Assembly: GCA_030435675.1 (NCBI GenBank)
Contig: CM059621.1
Span: forward strand, 8,184,001 to 8,248,000
Reading direction: 5' to 3'
From: Steinernema hermaphroditum
Taxonomy: Eukaryota > Nematoda > Chromadorea > Rhabditida > Steinernematidae
Length of the DNA stretch: 64,000 nucleotides
Positions 1 through 10,192 of this stretch are shown in pieces. The notes below the pieces were generated by a model. That model was not told where the DNA came from, made no database searches, and saw only the letters and a program-made list of their open reading frames with translations. Position 1 is the first letter of the stretch, and each line of letters begins with the position of its first letter. A program made the position numbers and the translations under genes.

Positions 1-1339
1 ATAACCCTCATGCCGGCGCTCTCGCTCGTGGCCAGATACTCTCTCCTGTCGGTCAACAGAAGCAGTCGAAGTCCGTAGGTGGGTCCCGCGCGCTTCGCAG
101 AGTGGTTCGACTGCTGGTTGAACGTGAAGCACTGACCCATCCGGGGGTCCTGCCACGCGGTCCAGTCCCTGCAGATCTCTCCTTTTCTGTGCTTAAGGGT
201 AATTGTCTTACGACAGGTTGCACGCGTAGGTGTTGAAGCTGCAGCTCCGGATCAGTTCCGGGAGGGAATCGACCGCGTCTTCGGCGTTGTAGGCCCCCAT
301 CTCCAACGCGAGCAGATTCCGTGTGTGGGTTTGCAGGGCACCGGAGTCCAGTATGTCCATAAGACCGTACATTTTCCTTAACATTTTAGGAATTAAAATT
401 AAGATGTATGTTCGATTTTCTGAAAGCGAACAGTTTTTGCCGCTTTTCCCGAGCTTTGTGCATTCCTTGGGACTCTGTGGGAATAAAGGCCATGAGGGCC
501 ATCTTCGTCGTTGTCTACAGGAACAAAAGACGAGTATGGAAAAGAAGTCTACCAAATGAGAGACTGTCTAGCAGAGCACTGCCTCACAAAGGACAAACTG
601 TCTAGTAGACTCGCATGCAGAGCTCCATTGTCAGCAACTTTTCTTGGTGATCTTCTATGGCTGTGAAGACCATATTTATCACAGCCGTAAATGTTGTCCA
701 CGGCCGTTCGCGCAGCCTACCTATAGCCCTCCAGAGTCTCGTCGACCTTTCCACTGCAGCGAGGATCTTCTCCACAGGAAATCATCTCCAAAGCGTACTG
801 ATACGTATCCAGCAGCCTCTTTACCTGAACCAATCGAGGTGACACTCGACCCACAACCCCCTTACGTTCGGAAACTGTTTGAGTTCGGACGCCTTGTAGG
901 GATTCAGGTTGCATACCGTAACCGCGGGGAAGGGTCGCTGCTCGAATTTCAGCTGAATCCTGCTTCTGTATCTGAGGATCTGGGGGCGCCTCACCTCGAT
1001 GCTGACGGTGATCGGATACGCGTAGTACTTCATGACGAGCATACTGACCTGCCATATCATAAGTGCCGAGGCGACTACTGTAATCAGGCTCCAGAAGACG
1101 ATGAAGAAGCATTTCTTGGAGCGAACGGCTTGAGGGATTCCGTGGCACGTCGTCCACTCGCTGAAGGAGACCAGTGGAGCGACGACGCCGCGCACCCTCG
1201 GATTCTGCTTCGTCGAGGGTGGCGGGGGCGAGGAGTACGGTGGAGGGCCACTCGGAGGGCGTCCGTCCTTCATGGTCTCGAGGCACACTGAACGGAGCGC
1301 TGCACCCCGAACGTTCTCGGAGCCTGGCAACGAGGACAT
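1..1339 (-). CDS. Degenerin / DEG-ENaC sodium channel subunit (5' part, runs off the left edge)
   Basis: Subunit of an amiloride-sensitive-type cation channel of the plasma membrane. Exon 866..1339 encodes a Pro-rich cytoplasmic N-terminus, the pre-TM1 TTCHGIP motif that includes the gating His-Gly, a hydrophobic TM1 (FFIVFWSLITVVASALMIWQ) and the post-TM1 FPAVTVCNLNP signature. Exon 721..824 follows. Exon 212..376 carries the SCSFNTYAC motif, and exon 1..168 has GQCFTFN, AGPTYGLRLLL and EYLATSESAG, all degenerin hallmarks. The cysteine-rich region, pore and TM2 lie outside the window. A middle exon (about 432..514) is likely, but its phase does not match exon 721..824, so a small exon may be missing from this model. 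The start ATG at 1339 is chosen because the channel N-terminus reads on from it. Family assignment is firm; the exact orthologue (del, unc, mec type) is not resolved. Confidence 0.9.
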
Positions 1340-1439
1340 CGCCGGATGAATATTCAATGACGATCCTGGCCGAATGCGTTTATTATCGCCACAGGATTCG
1401 GGATTGCACGTATACGAGAAACGAAAGAAAGAGCTTAAA
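1340..1439 (-). promoter_or_regulatory. Short intercistronic spacer between KCTD and degenerin genes (possible operon)
   Basis: Only 100 nt separate the KCTD stop codon from the degenerin ATG on the same strand. Read on the minus strand it holds an AATAAA polyadenylation signal (complement of 1379-1384), followed by an AG acceptor (TTCGGCCAG) before the ATG. This is the arrangement seen in nematode operons, where the downstream message is trans-spliced to SL2. The operon is inferred from spacing only. Confidence 0.5.
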
Positions 1440-2451
1440 TCAAAAGAGCCGGGAAGTGGAGTCGTCGCGGATGTGGCGCGCACGATCGACGTTGAAGACC
1501 GGCGGGATGTTGCGCGCCAGGTTTTCGTCCTGGAGGCGTCGGGGTTCCGGGATGCCGGAGGACTTGCGGAGCGCCACGGCCACCTGGTGGACCTGCTCGA
1601 TGAGGTCGTCCATCATCGCCTCCTTGCGCGAAATCGTGCGGTGTTCGTCGAGAAGCCGTTCCGAAATGAGATTCTGCAGAGTGTCGATGCCGAAGAACTC
1701 CGCTTCGCGCTGAAAGTGGCGACGTGGATTAGAACACGGATGTGGATAATCCCCTGATACCCTTGATCTAATATCTCAGTAGAAGAGAACCTTGTTTTCG
1801 GATGGTTTCCTTACAACTTATAGCACGTCAAAGAGCTTAAAAGGGCGTTAACGTGCATGACGAACTCTCCTAGAATGAGTCACCTGTAATCCACAGATAG
1901 TACTCAATAGAAGGCAAACAACTTTTTTAAATACGAAGTGAGTCAATCGGAAAGAAACACAAAGAGAGGAAAGTGCACTTCGGGAGTACCTAGATGCGTG
2001 GCTAAGTTCTCCTACTCGTGCCCCAACAACTACCGTAATAGGCTTACATGAAGCTGGCGAAGCGTGACCGTATCCGTGGGCAGCACGCAGCGTTTTCCGT
2101 CGCGCATGAACTGGAGAATGTACTTGAACAAGTCGCCATCCCGGTTGACGAAGATCTTTCCCGCGCGGTCCTCCTGAAATGGAGTGCATTCAGCGAGTGC
2201 CTCGCCTACGAACCTACTGTAATGTAGTCCTTGTTGATGACAACTCGTCCGGAGCGTTGGTCCAGCGTGAACATGTTGACGAAGTAGCGACTCGTCGCCG
2301 AGAGGAGCGTCTGGTACTGCGTGGTGAAGTGGCGTCCGCCGACGTTCAGCTCGATGACATCGGTGACATGGCGCAGATGGAGGTTCTGAGGATTCAGCTG
2401 GTTGGCCAGCTCGGCCTGTGAAGCGGAGTTGTAGCGCGAGTGCATCGTCAT
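1440..2451 (-). CDS. KCTD-type BTB/T1 domain protein
   Basis: Three exons (2218..2451, 2048..2173, 1440..1709) join in frame to a 209-residue protein. The potassium-channel-tetramerisation-like BTB fold runs from about residue 30 to 135. It shows the opening IELNVGGRHF, the LF.YIL.F.RDGK stretch that follows the conserved FVNRDGD, and the closing LHREAEFFGI. The rest is a helical tail ending in SRLF. KCTD proteins commonly act as Cullin-3 substrate adaptors or as G-protein or channel regulators; the specific role here is unknown. The ATG is preceded directly by a CTTCAG acceptor, so it may be trans-spliced with almost no 5' UTR. The gene lies 100 nt upstream of the degenerin on the same strand. 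Confidence 0.88.
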
Positions 2452-2962
2452 CTGAAGCGCGAATCGATGGAGCGATTGAGTGAGGCTGGCTGTTGGGCGC
2501 GCTTCGCAGAACCGAAAGAGGAGTGGTGATAACGAGGGGCGAAGCACCGGAGAGCGGCGCCGATTATCGTCGAAATAAAACCAATTCGAACCCAAGGAAT
2601 GTGGTTCCAGTCCGATGAATCACGGTCTTGAACATCGATATGCACTCTCCAGGAAATGTAACTACATTCACTCAAACCGAACGTGTAAATCGTATGCAGA
2701 TCGGATCTGAACTCTTGAGAACACACGCAGTTGGGTACTGGTATCACCCATGCTCACACGTGCTAAGCCTTACGGGGTTTTGTTTGACTATCGCAAAGGC
2801 TTCCATAGCAAGCGCTGTTCACGCACTAAGCAAACAACCGATTATCGCGTGGCACACAACGTTTTCAGAGGTTCCCATATAGCAAGATTTACTGAATGAA
2901 AAGAATGATAAATTGAGCCGTAAAAACTCACGACTAATTACAATACTTATTATACTGGAAAT

Positions 2963-3790
2963 CTAAACGTATGTCGCATGGGATTCGAGCTTCCAACGGG
3001 CCTTGTCCTTTTCCATGCTGTTGTCGTTCGGTAATTCATTGAACGTATGACATGAAGGGTATGCAGATACGTCCGTTAAGCTAAAACACTGAACCAGTTC
3101 AGATACAGATAAAAGAAGCAACAAACCTTGGTTCACCGAATTCTCCGAAGACGACAGACGCTGATGAGAGAATAGAGATATTATGACCAGAAGATGAACT
3201 CTTTGGCACGTTAGAGTTATGGCTGAAAACAAAGGCCTATGGTTTTGAGGAGCTGATGTCGCACTTACTCGGAAGGGTCCATGTCGACCACTTTAATTTC
3301 AAAAGGATGCTGGCGCTCGAGGGCCGCGTGAGTGATTAAGTAGCCACTGTTTTTGCGGTTCTTGCTAAACTGCGTCACTGGATGGAACGTGCTCGCAGTT
3401 CGTTGTTCAATTGGCGCACCGTGTACTCCGTCCGCCATATCAGAGGCTGGTGAGTGCTCCACTAAAACGAAAGAACTATAAGATAAAACATTAACATATG
3501 AGGAAGCGTACGCAACGAGTACCCGAGTCCACCCTGTTTTTGCGAAGCGAAAGAAATATTACTACAAATGCTCTGGTTTATCAACGTCTGCATTTCTATG
3601 GACCTATAAAAGCACGGCACGTTCGTATGTTCATAGTGCAACTGGCCACTTACGGAAGGCTCGACTTATGAGAAGTAATTTCGCGCTTGTACCGAAGAAA
3701 CGTAATTATGATGAAGATTACGACCAAGGCGATCAGCAAGACACATGTGGCGATAAGGATGAAAAATTCGTAGCTTCCCGATTCCTCCAT
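2963..3790 (-). CDS. Small single-pass membrane protein, unknown function
   Basis: Three exons (3654..3790, 3269..3475, 2963..3080) sum to 462 nt in frame, giving 153 residues. A short extracellular N-terminus (MEESGSYEFF) precedes one strong transmembrane helix (about residues 9-31, LIATCVLLIALVVIFIIITF) and a basic stop-transfer run. The remaining roughly 120 residues are hydrophilic and probably cytoplasmic. The second exon uses the acceptor TTATAG at 3476-3478 because the nearer TTTTAG would break frame. A GTTGTTTTCAG acceptor lies five bases before the ATG, suggesting spliced-leader addition. I recognise no family; type III single-pass topology is inferred. The intron phases and the membrane anchor argue that the gene is real. 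Confidence 0.6.
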
Positions 3791-4382
3791 TTCTGCTGAA
3801 AACAACTGATGTTAGAAGTTAACCGTAACAAAACCAATTCACGTATGGCATTAGTGACAGTTCCTGCAGAATTCTGCAGCTCACTAAAAGCACCCGAACT
3901 AGAGTTATGCAAAACTCGAAACCCGCGGGTTCCAGTGCTGGTCGCCAATCCACAGCACGCTACTATTGTCGTTCTTTCAGAATACATAGCAAAATCTAAG
4001 CGATAGCCCACCTTCGAACTCATAGCTTTGTCTTAACTTGACCGAGTTTCGTTTTCATCAAAAATTCCTATTCGCACAGCTCCGAACATTTCGTTTCCAA
4101 AAAGACGAAGCTATTTTTTTCCATACACTTCATCGCGTCCTACCGAAATCCAACCGCTCTACTCAGAACTAAGGCGGAAATTCTGCTCTCAGACTTGCAG
4201 ACAAAGTCTGGGAGACATCCAACGCGAGCGAGAGGCTACGTGTGAAGGTCTCTAGCCGTTTTCCCTGAGGGAGCATTCTAAATACCGTATCCAAACGAGC
4301 ATTCTGCAAAAATCAGACGAAACGGAGAACTGTCCTTTATTTATTTTTTGCGTATTCCGGAGATCACAATTTCCGTTCATTT
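3791..4382. other. Intergenic, no gene seen
   Basis: I see only short open frames without coding character here; the region holds the 5' flank of the single-pass protein gene and the 3' flank of the Lys/Glu-rich gene. Confidence 0.5.
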
Positions 4383-4984
4383 TCACTCTGAGTCTTCTAC
4401 TTCTCTCTTCAGGGACTCGATATTCTTCACTGTGTCATCGTCGTGATTTATCTGAAAGTCACTAATTAGTGTATTTTAAGATGTGAAGCATCGAACCTTG
4501 GGACTCTTCGTATTCTGCGTCCGCTGAGTACTCGGAGGGTCGGGCACCGGCTTCACAGACTGAGCCGCCATGGACTTCTCCGTTTCGCCTCCGGCATTCT
4601 TCCTCTCCTTGTTTGGTTTCGAATCTGTTTTATTGTCTTTATCTTCGGTCTCCTTCGGTTTCTCGTTACCGTTCCCTGTGTTCGCAGATGCAGCGCCTTC
4701 TTTCTTTTCTTCACTGCCTCCCACTACGGATTTGATTTCTGTGCTTCCCTTCGCCTCGGCGTTCCCCTTAGCCTGAAATGAGTTGACCAGCAATCAAAAC
4801 TTTTCTCGTCGAAGCTGACCACAGCGGCAGTACTTGCGTTGTTCGGCTTGCCCGCATTTAAAGTAGCCAGGGGCGCGTTAATGCCCACCTTCTTATCCTT
4901 CTTTTTGCTGCACTGGGCGACGAGAATGACAGTTAGAGCGGCTTCGACGAGTACTGTAGTTGCGGCGGGCACGAGCGTTTCCAT
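4383..4984 (-). CDS. Signal-anchored Lys/Glu-rich low-complexity protein
   Basis: Exons 4820..4984, 4497..4772 and 4383..4451 join in frame to 169 residues. The N-terminus (about residues 8-24, ATTVLVEAALTVILVAQ) is a membrane anchor or signal, followed at once by CSKKKDKK. The rest is hydrophilic, rich in Lys, Glu, Asn and Thr with no globular motif, and ends in a charged tail (REVEDSE). Acceptors are good (ACTCATTTCAG, GACTTTCAG). The first donor (GTCAGC) and the second (GTTCGA) are weak, so the exon ends carry some doubt. The layout resembles the larger gene at 18241..19545 (N-terminal membrane segment plus Lys/Glu-rich tail) but lacks its repeat. No function can be assigned. Confidence 0.55.
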
Positions 4985-5325
4985 CGCGTGTGCAGAGCGC
5001 GGCACACTAAGCGATGTGATTCAAAGAGAGGATCGACCGACTCTTGGAATGACTGCTGAAAGTGAGAGTCTCTGCAGAGGGGTGTAGACGTTCATGTGTA
5101 GACTTGTGCTGCTTTGTCTCTTTGAGTCGCATCACGTCGGAGAAGAGAAAGCGGTCGCACTAGGTCAAAGTCGAATGCTTCGCCACGTCACGAGAACAGG
5201 AACCGCGAGCAGGAGTTTAGCGAGACAAAGAAGTAAGTTTTTCTAGTGTTTAGTCAAGTTTCGACGCGTCAATTTGTTAGATCCGGATTCATAGTGGTCT
5301 TATCGTACTTGTCGTGTGCAAACTT
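4985..5325. other. Intergenic, 5' flank of the Lys/Glu-rich gene and 3' flank of Pro-rich copy 1
   Basis: No coding signal is seen. The complement of TTTATT near 5325-5330 gives an AATAAA about 55 nt past the stop of the Pro-rich gene. The repeated unit shared with copies 2 and 3 begins about here. Confidence 0.45.
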
Positions 5326-5385
5326 TTATTGTCAAATCTATACAGACAATATGTGCCGAAGCATCATCTCCAGTGGCTCAGCTTC

Positions 5386-5823
5386 TTATTTTCCGGGAGC
5401 GGTGGCATAGGCCGGAGGGGGAGGAGGAGGAGCTCCACATCCAGAAGGAGCGGCGCAAGGAGCCGGAGGAGGAGGAGGTGGGGGAGGAGCTCCGCATCCG
5501 GAGGGAGCGGCACAGGGAGCAGCGAAGGTCGGGAGCTGGAGGGGAGGAAGCTGAGGGAGCTGGAGAGGAGGGAGCTGAGGAAGCTGGAAGGGAGGAAGAG
5601 CCGGGACGCAGGGAGGAGCTCCGCAAGCCGGAGCCGGGGGAGGCGGCGGCGGGGGAGGAGGCTGGCATTGGCACGGTGGCGGAGGAGGAGGAGGCCTGAA
5701 AGTGGGGTTCAGTCGGGTTACGGTAGTTGGCATCGCTTACGGGCATCCACATCCTCCGGCCTGAGGGAAGATGAAGGCCTGGCTGACGCCGAGGAGAGCG
5801 ACGAGAACGATGAAGGACTTCAT
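5386..5823 (-). CDS. Secreted Pro/Cys-rich protein, tandem copy 1
   Basis: Two exons (5741..5823 and 5386..5695) are joined by a 45-nt GTAAGC...TTTCAG intron and give 130 residues. A signal peptide (MKSFIVLVALLGVSQA) is followed by FIFPQAGGCGC and poly-Pro runs with CQCQP, then a repeated PPLQLPQL block, two near-identical CAAPSGCGAP modules separated by poly-Pro, and an AYATAPGK end. Such Pro/Cys-rich secreted proteins are typical of nematode cuticle or pharyngeal lining; that role is inferred. It is the first of three copies (others at 8769..9212 and 10193..10630), all minus strand, with nearly identical introns and about 110 bp of shared 5' flank. Long Arg- and Glu-rich open frames on the opposite strand are shadows of this codon-biased sequence. 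Confidence 0.85.
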
Positions 5824-5941
5824 GGTTGATTCGACTGCAGAGGAATCTGATTTGGGAGGCTCGGCTAGAGGTATTTATCGGAGCCGCCAAGGCCGATGGG
5901 GGGCGGACCGTCGCCTCCGTAGCCGGATATCGCTTTGTTTC
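5824..5941 (-). promoter_or_regulatory. Conserved proximal promoter of Pro/Cys-rich copy 1
   Basis: About 118 bp upstream of the ATG are almost identical in all three copies, and identity stops abruptly near the TTTCAG at its far end. A TATA-like GATAAATA (complement of TATTTATC at 5872-5879) lies about 50 bp before the ATG. This block likely contains the core promoter and 5' UTR. Confidence 0.55.
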
Positions 5942-6906
5942 AGTCGGTGATACACGCACGGGTTCTGAGTTTATTCAAATTTTCTCGGTGCACAAAAGAT
6001 CAGCGTCGGCGAGATCGTCTGCGAGACGCCTCTCTCGTGCGAAGACCGGCTTTGGCGGCGGTGACAGATAGCGATCGCGAGGAGCGGGTTGCAGCCACAA
6101 AGCACGGGTACAATTGGAATAAGGAATAACCTGAAAAGATGAATGGATGTATGAGCGAAAGGTTGCGCGCACTAGACGCGATCGCCGGGATTTGCATTAC
6201 ACTTTCCCACAAAGGAATTTAACGACGTGAAACGGCGCTCTTCGCAAGCGCCCATTTGAGTCGGAGAAAGTCTTCCGAAGAATTCCAGAGTGCGGAACAC
6301 ACCAGATCGAGTGCTATTCGGACAGGTAAAGGTGATTTACCTCCGTGTAGTAAAGGACGATATGGCGCCTGGTTTCATCAAGAACACTTGGACAAGATCT
6401 TACTTTGAAAACTGTAGTGAAGGTTGCGTAAGTAAGCGATATACTTCCGCATTCCAAGTTCATCTGCAGAGGGCTCTCGCAGTGACGTTTTATCTCGGAA
6501 ACGGTTTCGAAGACAGGGAAATGTTGCAAATCTCAGTGGTTTCAGAGTGGCAGCCGTTTTCTTCGGCTATCAAGTGCATAAGTGTTGTTCCGTTTGGTTC
6601 ATGTTACGCAGAGTTGGTCACAAATTTCAGCGACGCATCAATGAGAGGACAACCATGCCAGATTCAATTGGTTGCAAGGTAGATAAGTGGAATGTATTGA
6701 TGTTCCGTGATAATTTACAGTCCAGTTGAATGAACTCTTTCAGAAGCACTCATATAGCAGGTGTAGCTCAAAGTTCTAGCTCAAAGGTGCCAAAAGACGC
6801 AAGGACTTAAGGAAAGGACCCGAGCCTCGTAATAGAAATCGTCCGGAGTGCTTACTGCTTTGAAAACAAACACTCGCTAACTATGAGTGATGTACTTTTA
6901 ATGGTG
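5942..6906. other. Spacer between Pro-rich copy 1 and the SINE-like repeat
   Basis: No convincing gene. The stretch around 6480-6580 (for example TTCTTCGGCTATCA) shares patchy similarity with 9530-9610 (TGTTCGGCTATCA and flanking words), so the duplicated unit probably once extended this far upstream and has since diverged. Confidence 0.4.
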
Positions 6907-7349
6907 TAAACCCGGCTGCGCGCGAATTCGCGCCCAGGTACTAAAAGCCAATTAGGAACTCATGCAAATGGCTGAAGTTGAGGCCAAAAAACTGTAGCCC
7001 TGCGGGCGGCAAGACACCATAGCCCTACGGGCGGCAAGATTGGTGCTCATGCAAAGGGCTGAAGTTGTCCAAAAAACTGCAAAGCTAAAAAATACGCTAA
7101 AAACGGCACAAAAACTGTAAAGAAACGCAAAGCCTTGCGTCCCCAGAGATATGGTGGAAGTATAGCGCTACCACCTCAACTGCTTGTGTGGCTCATTGTG
7201 AATGTGCTTCGTTTGTAAGCGGGCGGTGCCGGGTTCGGTTCCCCTCGGGGTCCTTATTTTGTGTGGGTGTTTTCCCCGTGCTCACGGAAAAACACACACA
7301 CAGACACACACAAACAGACCAACGGACCCGTCGGTTCTCCATTTATATA

Positions 7350-8648
7350 CAGGGTGACCACCCTAAAGTGTGACATAGCTTTGTCGCTCAATTTTCGATA
7401 TTTTTTCCGCATCGCCGCGCGTTTTGTCTGTTTTATTCGTGTTTCGCGACCGTTTTTACCCTATATTAACTGTTATTAGCTCTGTATTTGCTGTTATTCA
7501 GGGTAAAAATGGTCTCCAAAAGTGTGCGTTCCGCGATCGTTGAGCTCCATTGCGGCGGAAGGTCGAATCCCGAGATTTGCAAGACCCTCAAACTTCGCCG
7601 AGATGCCGTCAAACGCGTGCTGGACCGATTCTGGGAAACTGGCGACGTCAAGGACCGTCCCCGAAGCGGAAGAGAAAGGACTGCAAGAACTCCACAAGTC
7701 CGAGAGGCCGTTCGGAAGATGATCAAGCGCAATCCCGACCGATCCATCATGAAGCTGGCCAAGACGTACAAAATCGGCTATGCATCGATGTACAAGCTTG
7801 TCACCGAGGATCTGCATTTCAAGAGCTACAAAATAAGCCGCGGACACCTGCTAACCGATGCGAAAAAGGCCGAACGGCTTCAGAAGTGCAAGAAGCTGAG
7901 AGCTGAGAGCCGCGGGTCCGGATTCGCCAATGTGGTCTTATCCGATGAGAAGATTTTTACCATTTAAGCGGTCCACAACTCCCAGAATCACTGTTACCTG
8001 CTGCAGAAAGGCTCCTCGCGTACGAAGCACGTTAAAACAAGCCATTTCCCCAATTCTGTGATGGTTTGGGGCGAAATCTGCGCAACTAGAAAAATTTTCC
8101 CGGTTTTCGTTGAAAAAGGTGCGGAAATGGACTCTCAGGTGTAGCAGTAAAAGATCTTGGTGAAGCTTCTGATTCCCTGGACCGAAAAACACTTCCCCGA
8201 CCACGATTGGGTGCTCCAGCAGGATTGGGCCCCCGCCCACGGATCAAAATCGACAATGAGCTTCATGGAGGACCAAATTCCGTGGTTTTGGGACAAGTCA
8301 ATTTGGCCCTCAAATTCCCCCGATTTGAACCCTATGGATTACGCGATATGGTCCATTTTGGAGGAGAAGGCCTGCCGAAGACGCCACGCCACCATGGAGG
8401 ACCTGAAGCGCGATCTCCTTCAAGCCTGGGACGAAATTAGCCTGGAAACCCCCGCGGCGGTCGTCGAAAATTTCAAGAAGCGAGGCCAGGCCTGTATCGA
8501 CGCGCAAGGCGGCCATTTCGAGTGAAATTCACGCTATAGATGTATTTTTGCGTGCTTAATTACGTGGTATTATTGGTTTCCCGAAATAAATGCATTTTTT
8601 GATGAAAAAATCGTGTTCTTCATGTCACACTTTAGGGTGGTCACCCTG
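7350..8648 (+). mobile_element. Mariner-family DNA transposon (DD37D type), 1299 bp
   Basis: Perfect 27-bp terminal inverted repeats (7350-7376 and 8622-8648, starting CAGGGTGACCACCC) flank the element, with a TA duplication at 7348-7349 and 8649-8650. It carries a transposase relic on the plus strand. Perfect ends suggest fairly recent insertion or a non-autonomous copy mobilised in trans. The pre-insertion site is preserved in the second copy of the host repeat near 26690. Confidence 0.95.
7509..8525 (+). pseudogene. Mariner transposase, inactivated by three in-frame stops
   Basis: Starting at the ATG at 7509, the frame encodes the N-terminal helix-turn-helix pair and linker (RSGRERTARTP), then the first catalytic Asp in LSDEKIFT, the second in QQDWAPAH and the third in SPDLNPMDY. 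Counting from the second to the third Asp gives 37 intervening residues, the spacing of the DD37D (maT-like) mariner group. A TAA interrupts right after EKIFTI (7965-7967), and two further stops (TAG, TAA) lie near 8142-8152. The frame otherwise continues to TGA at 8523-8525 without shifts. Decay is therefore by point changes only, so the element is non-autonomous. Confidence 0.92.
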
Positions 8649-8768
8649 TATAGGGGATGGTGAGTGGTTCTAGTGTGATTCATAGCCGTGTATTTTGATA
8701 ATATATCTTTATTGTCACATCTATACAAACAACATATGCCGAAGCATCATCTCCAGTGTCTCAGCTTC

Positions 8769-9212
8769 TTATTTTCCGGGAGCGGTGGCGTAGGCCGGAG
8801 GAGGAGGGGGAGGAGGAGGAGCTCCACATCCAGAAGGAGCGGCGCAAGGAGCCGGAGGAGGAGGAGGTGGGGGCGGAGCTCCGCATCCGGAGGGAGCGGC
8901 ACAGGGAGCAGCGAAGGTCGGGAGCTGGAGGGGAGGAAGCTGAGGGAGCTGGAGAGGAGGGAGCTGAGGAAGCTGGAAGGGAGGAAGAGCCGGGACGCAG
9001 GGAGGAGCTCCGCAAGCCGGGGCCGGGGGAGGCGGCGGCGGGGGAGGAGGCTGGCATTGGCACGGTGGCGGAGGAGGAGGAGGCCTGAAAGTGGGGGTCA
9101 GTCGGGTTACGGTAGTTGGCATTGCTTACGGGCATCCACATCCTCCGGCCTGAGGGAAGATGAAGGCCTGGCTGACGCCGAGGAGAGCGACGAGAACGAT
9201 GAAGGACTTCAT
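8769..9212 (-). CDS. Secreted Pro/Cys-rich protein, tandem copy 2
   Basis: Exons 9130..9212 and 8769..9084, 45-nt intron, 132 residues. Same signal peptide and module order as copy 1; it differs mainly by two extra Pro residues in the last poly-Pro run before AYATAPGK and by a Thr for Asn in intronic sequence. The 3' flank keeps the TTTATTGTCA block (AATAAA on the coding strand). The coding sequence is nearly identical to copies 1 and 3, so duplication is recent or gene conversion is active. Likely matrix protein by composition; no enzyme motif. Confidence 0.85.
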
Positions 9213-9331
9213 GGTTGATTCGACTGCAGAGGAATCTGATTTGGGAGGCTCGGCTAGAGGTATTTATCGGAGCCGCCAAGGCCGATGGGGGGCGGACCGT
9301 CGCCTCCGTAGCCGGATATCGCTTTGTTTCA
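9213..9331 (-). promoter_or_regulatory. Conserved proximal promoter of Pro/Cys-rich copy 2
   Basis: Near-identical to 5824-5941, with the TATA-like element as the complement of TATTTATC at 9261-9268. Similarity ends at TTTGTTTCAG, where the unit boundary lies. Confidence 0.55.
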
Positions 9332-10111
9332 GGTGCGGTTTCAACGCACCAAATCAAACAAGATTCCACGGTATTCAGATGGGCACACAAATTTGTGTAA
9401 CAAAGAATTCCCATAACGACGTGTGGAGAAAATCGTGCTCAATACAGCAGTATAGTAAAAGTAATGGAAGGTTGCACTATATAAGAGAGTGACATATTTC
9501 CGTATTTCACGCTCATCTTTCGAGGCCTTTTGTCGTTTTTTCGAAACGATTTTCAGAAGGAGAGAAGTGCTGTGCTTCCAGAGCAGCGGCCCTTTTGTTC
9601 GGCTATCACCTGGACAAGAAGGCTTCTGAAGTGTTTTGTGGTTTACCTGAAGCCGTCACTACCTGTACAATGCATTTATTGGTGTGCTTTTTCACTGCAT
9701 TCCGAAGTATCCACTTCTCCAATAACCACGAAGAGAGAAGTGTGGCCAGAGGTTCGGTTTTCACTCGATTCTTAGTTCCATTTATGACGTGCTTGACATA
9801 CTCGCCTTGTTTGGTTTTCACTTTCAGTTGAGCAAATAGAGCGAAGATCAAACCAAACCTGTTCATGTCTCTGTGGTTAAGATGTCACACTTAGGCGTGG
9901 AGAAACCGGCCTCTCGATGGAGGAAGTCTGGGTCCCCCGCTGGGTCAAGTCGCGCGCACCTCGTGTGTTGGGTAGCCCAAGCTGGACGCTCTAACGCCAC
10001 GAGATCGGGGAGCGAAGGGAAGAGACGAAAGGGTCACTTTTCTGGTACGTGTGATGCGCAACTTTTAAGTCTGAGCTAAGATAGCGATTGGTTCTAGTGT
10101 GATTCATAGCC
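9332..10111. other. Spacer between copies 2 and 3, with a tRNA-like degenerate segment
   Basis: No protein gene is seen. The part 9530-9700 resembles 6480-6600 (remnant of the duplicated unit). On the minus strand about 9890-10010 reads GTGGCGTTAGAGCG, a TTGGGCTACCCAA stem-loop and a degraded T-arm-like GACTTGACCC, suggestive of a decayed tRNA or tRNA-derived repeat rather than a working tRNA. Confidence 0.35.
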
Positions 10112-10192
10112 GTGTACTTTGATAATATATTTTTATTGTCAAATCTATACAGACAATATATGCCGAAGCATCATCTCCAGTGGCTCAGCTTC

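Larger units (their letters stand above)
6907..8658 (+). repeat. tRNA-like (SINE-like) repeat, copy 1, split by a mariner
   Basis: Bases 6907..7349 plus 8651..8658 match the uninterrupted copy at 26222..26703. The unit starts TAAACCCGGCTG, followed by the palindromic GCGCGAATTCGCGC. It has repeated GCCCTGCGGGCGGCAAGA modules, then a region like a tRNA gene with box A-like TGGCTCATTGTG (about 7188) and box B-like GGTTCGGTTCC (about 7232-7242). A hairpin-forming GTGTTTTCCCCGTG/CACGGAAAAACAC block and a CA repeat follow, ending ATTTATATATAGGGGAT. Non-autonomous, no coding capacity. The two pieces join exactly as in the empty copy once the mariner and one TA are removed. Confidence 0.75.

Noticed and set aside
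208..555. Reading the degenerin middle region as one continuous exon
   Set aside because: The continuous frame gives a Cys/Arg-rich stretch unlike degenerins. Splitting it at 376 and 432 restores a plausible extracellular segment, though one phase mismatch remains.
3809..4006. Plus-strand 65-codon frame upstream of the single-pass membrane gene
   Set aside because: No splice context, no recognisable composition; chance frame in intergenic DNA.
5314..5829. Long Arg/Ser- and Glu-rich open frames on the plus strand over the Pro-rich genes (also at 8688-9218 and 10112-10636)
   Set aside because: They are opposite-strand shadows of poly-Pro codons; the minus strand has signal peptide, intron and AATAAA in all three copies.
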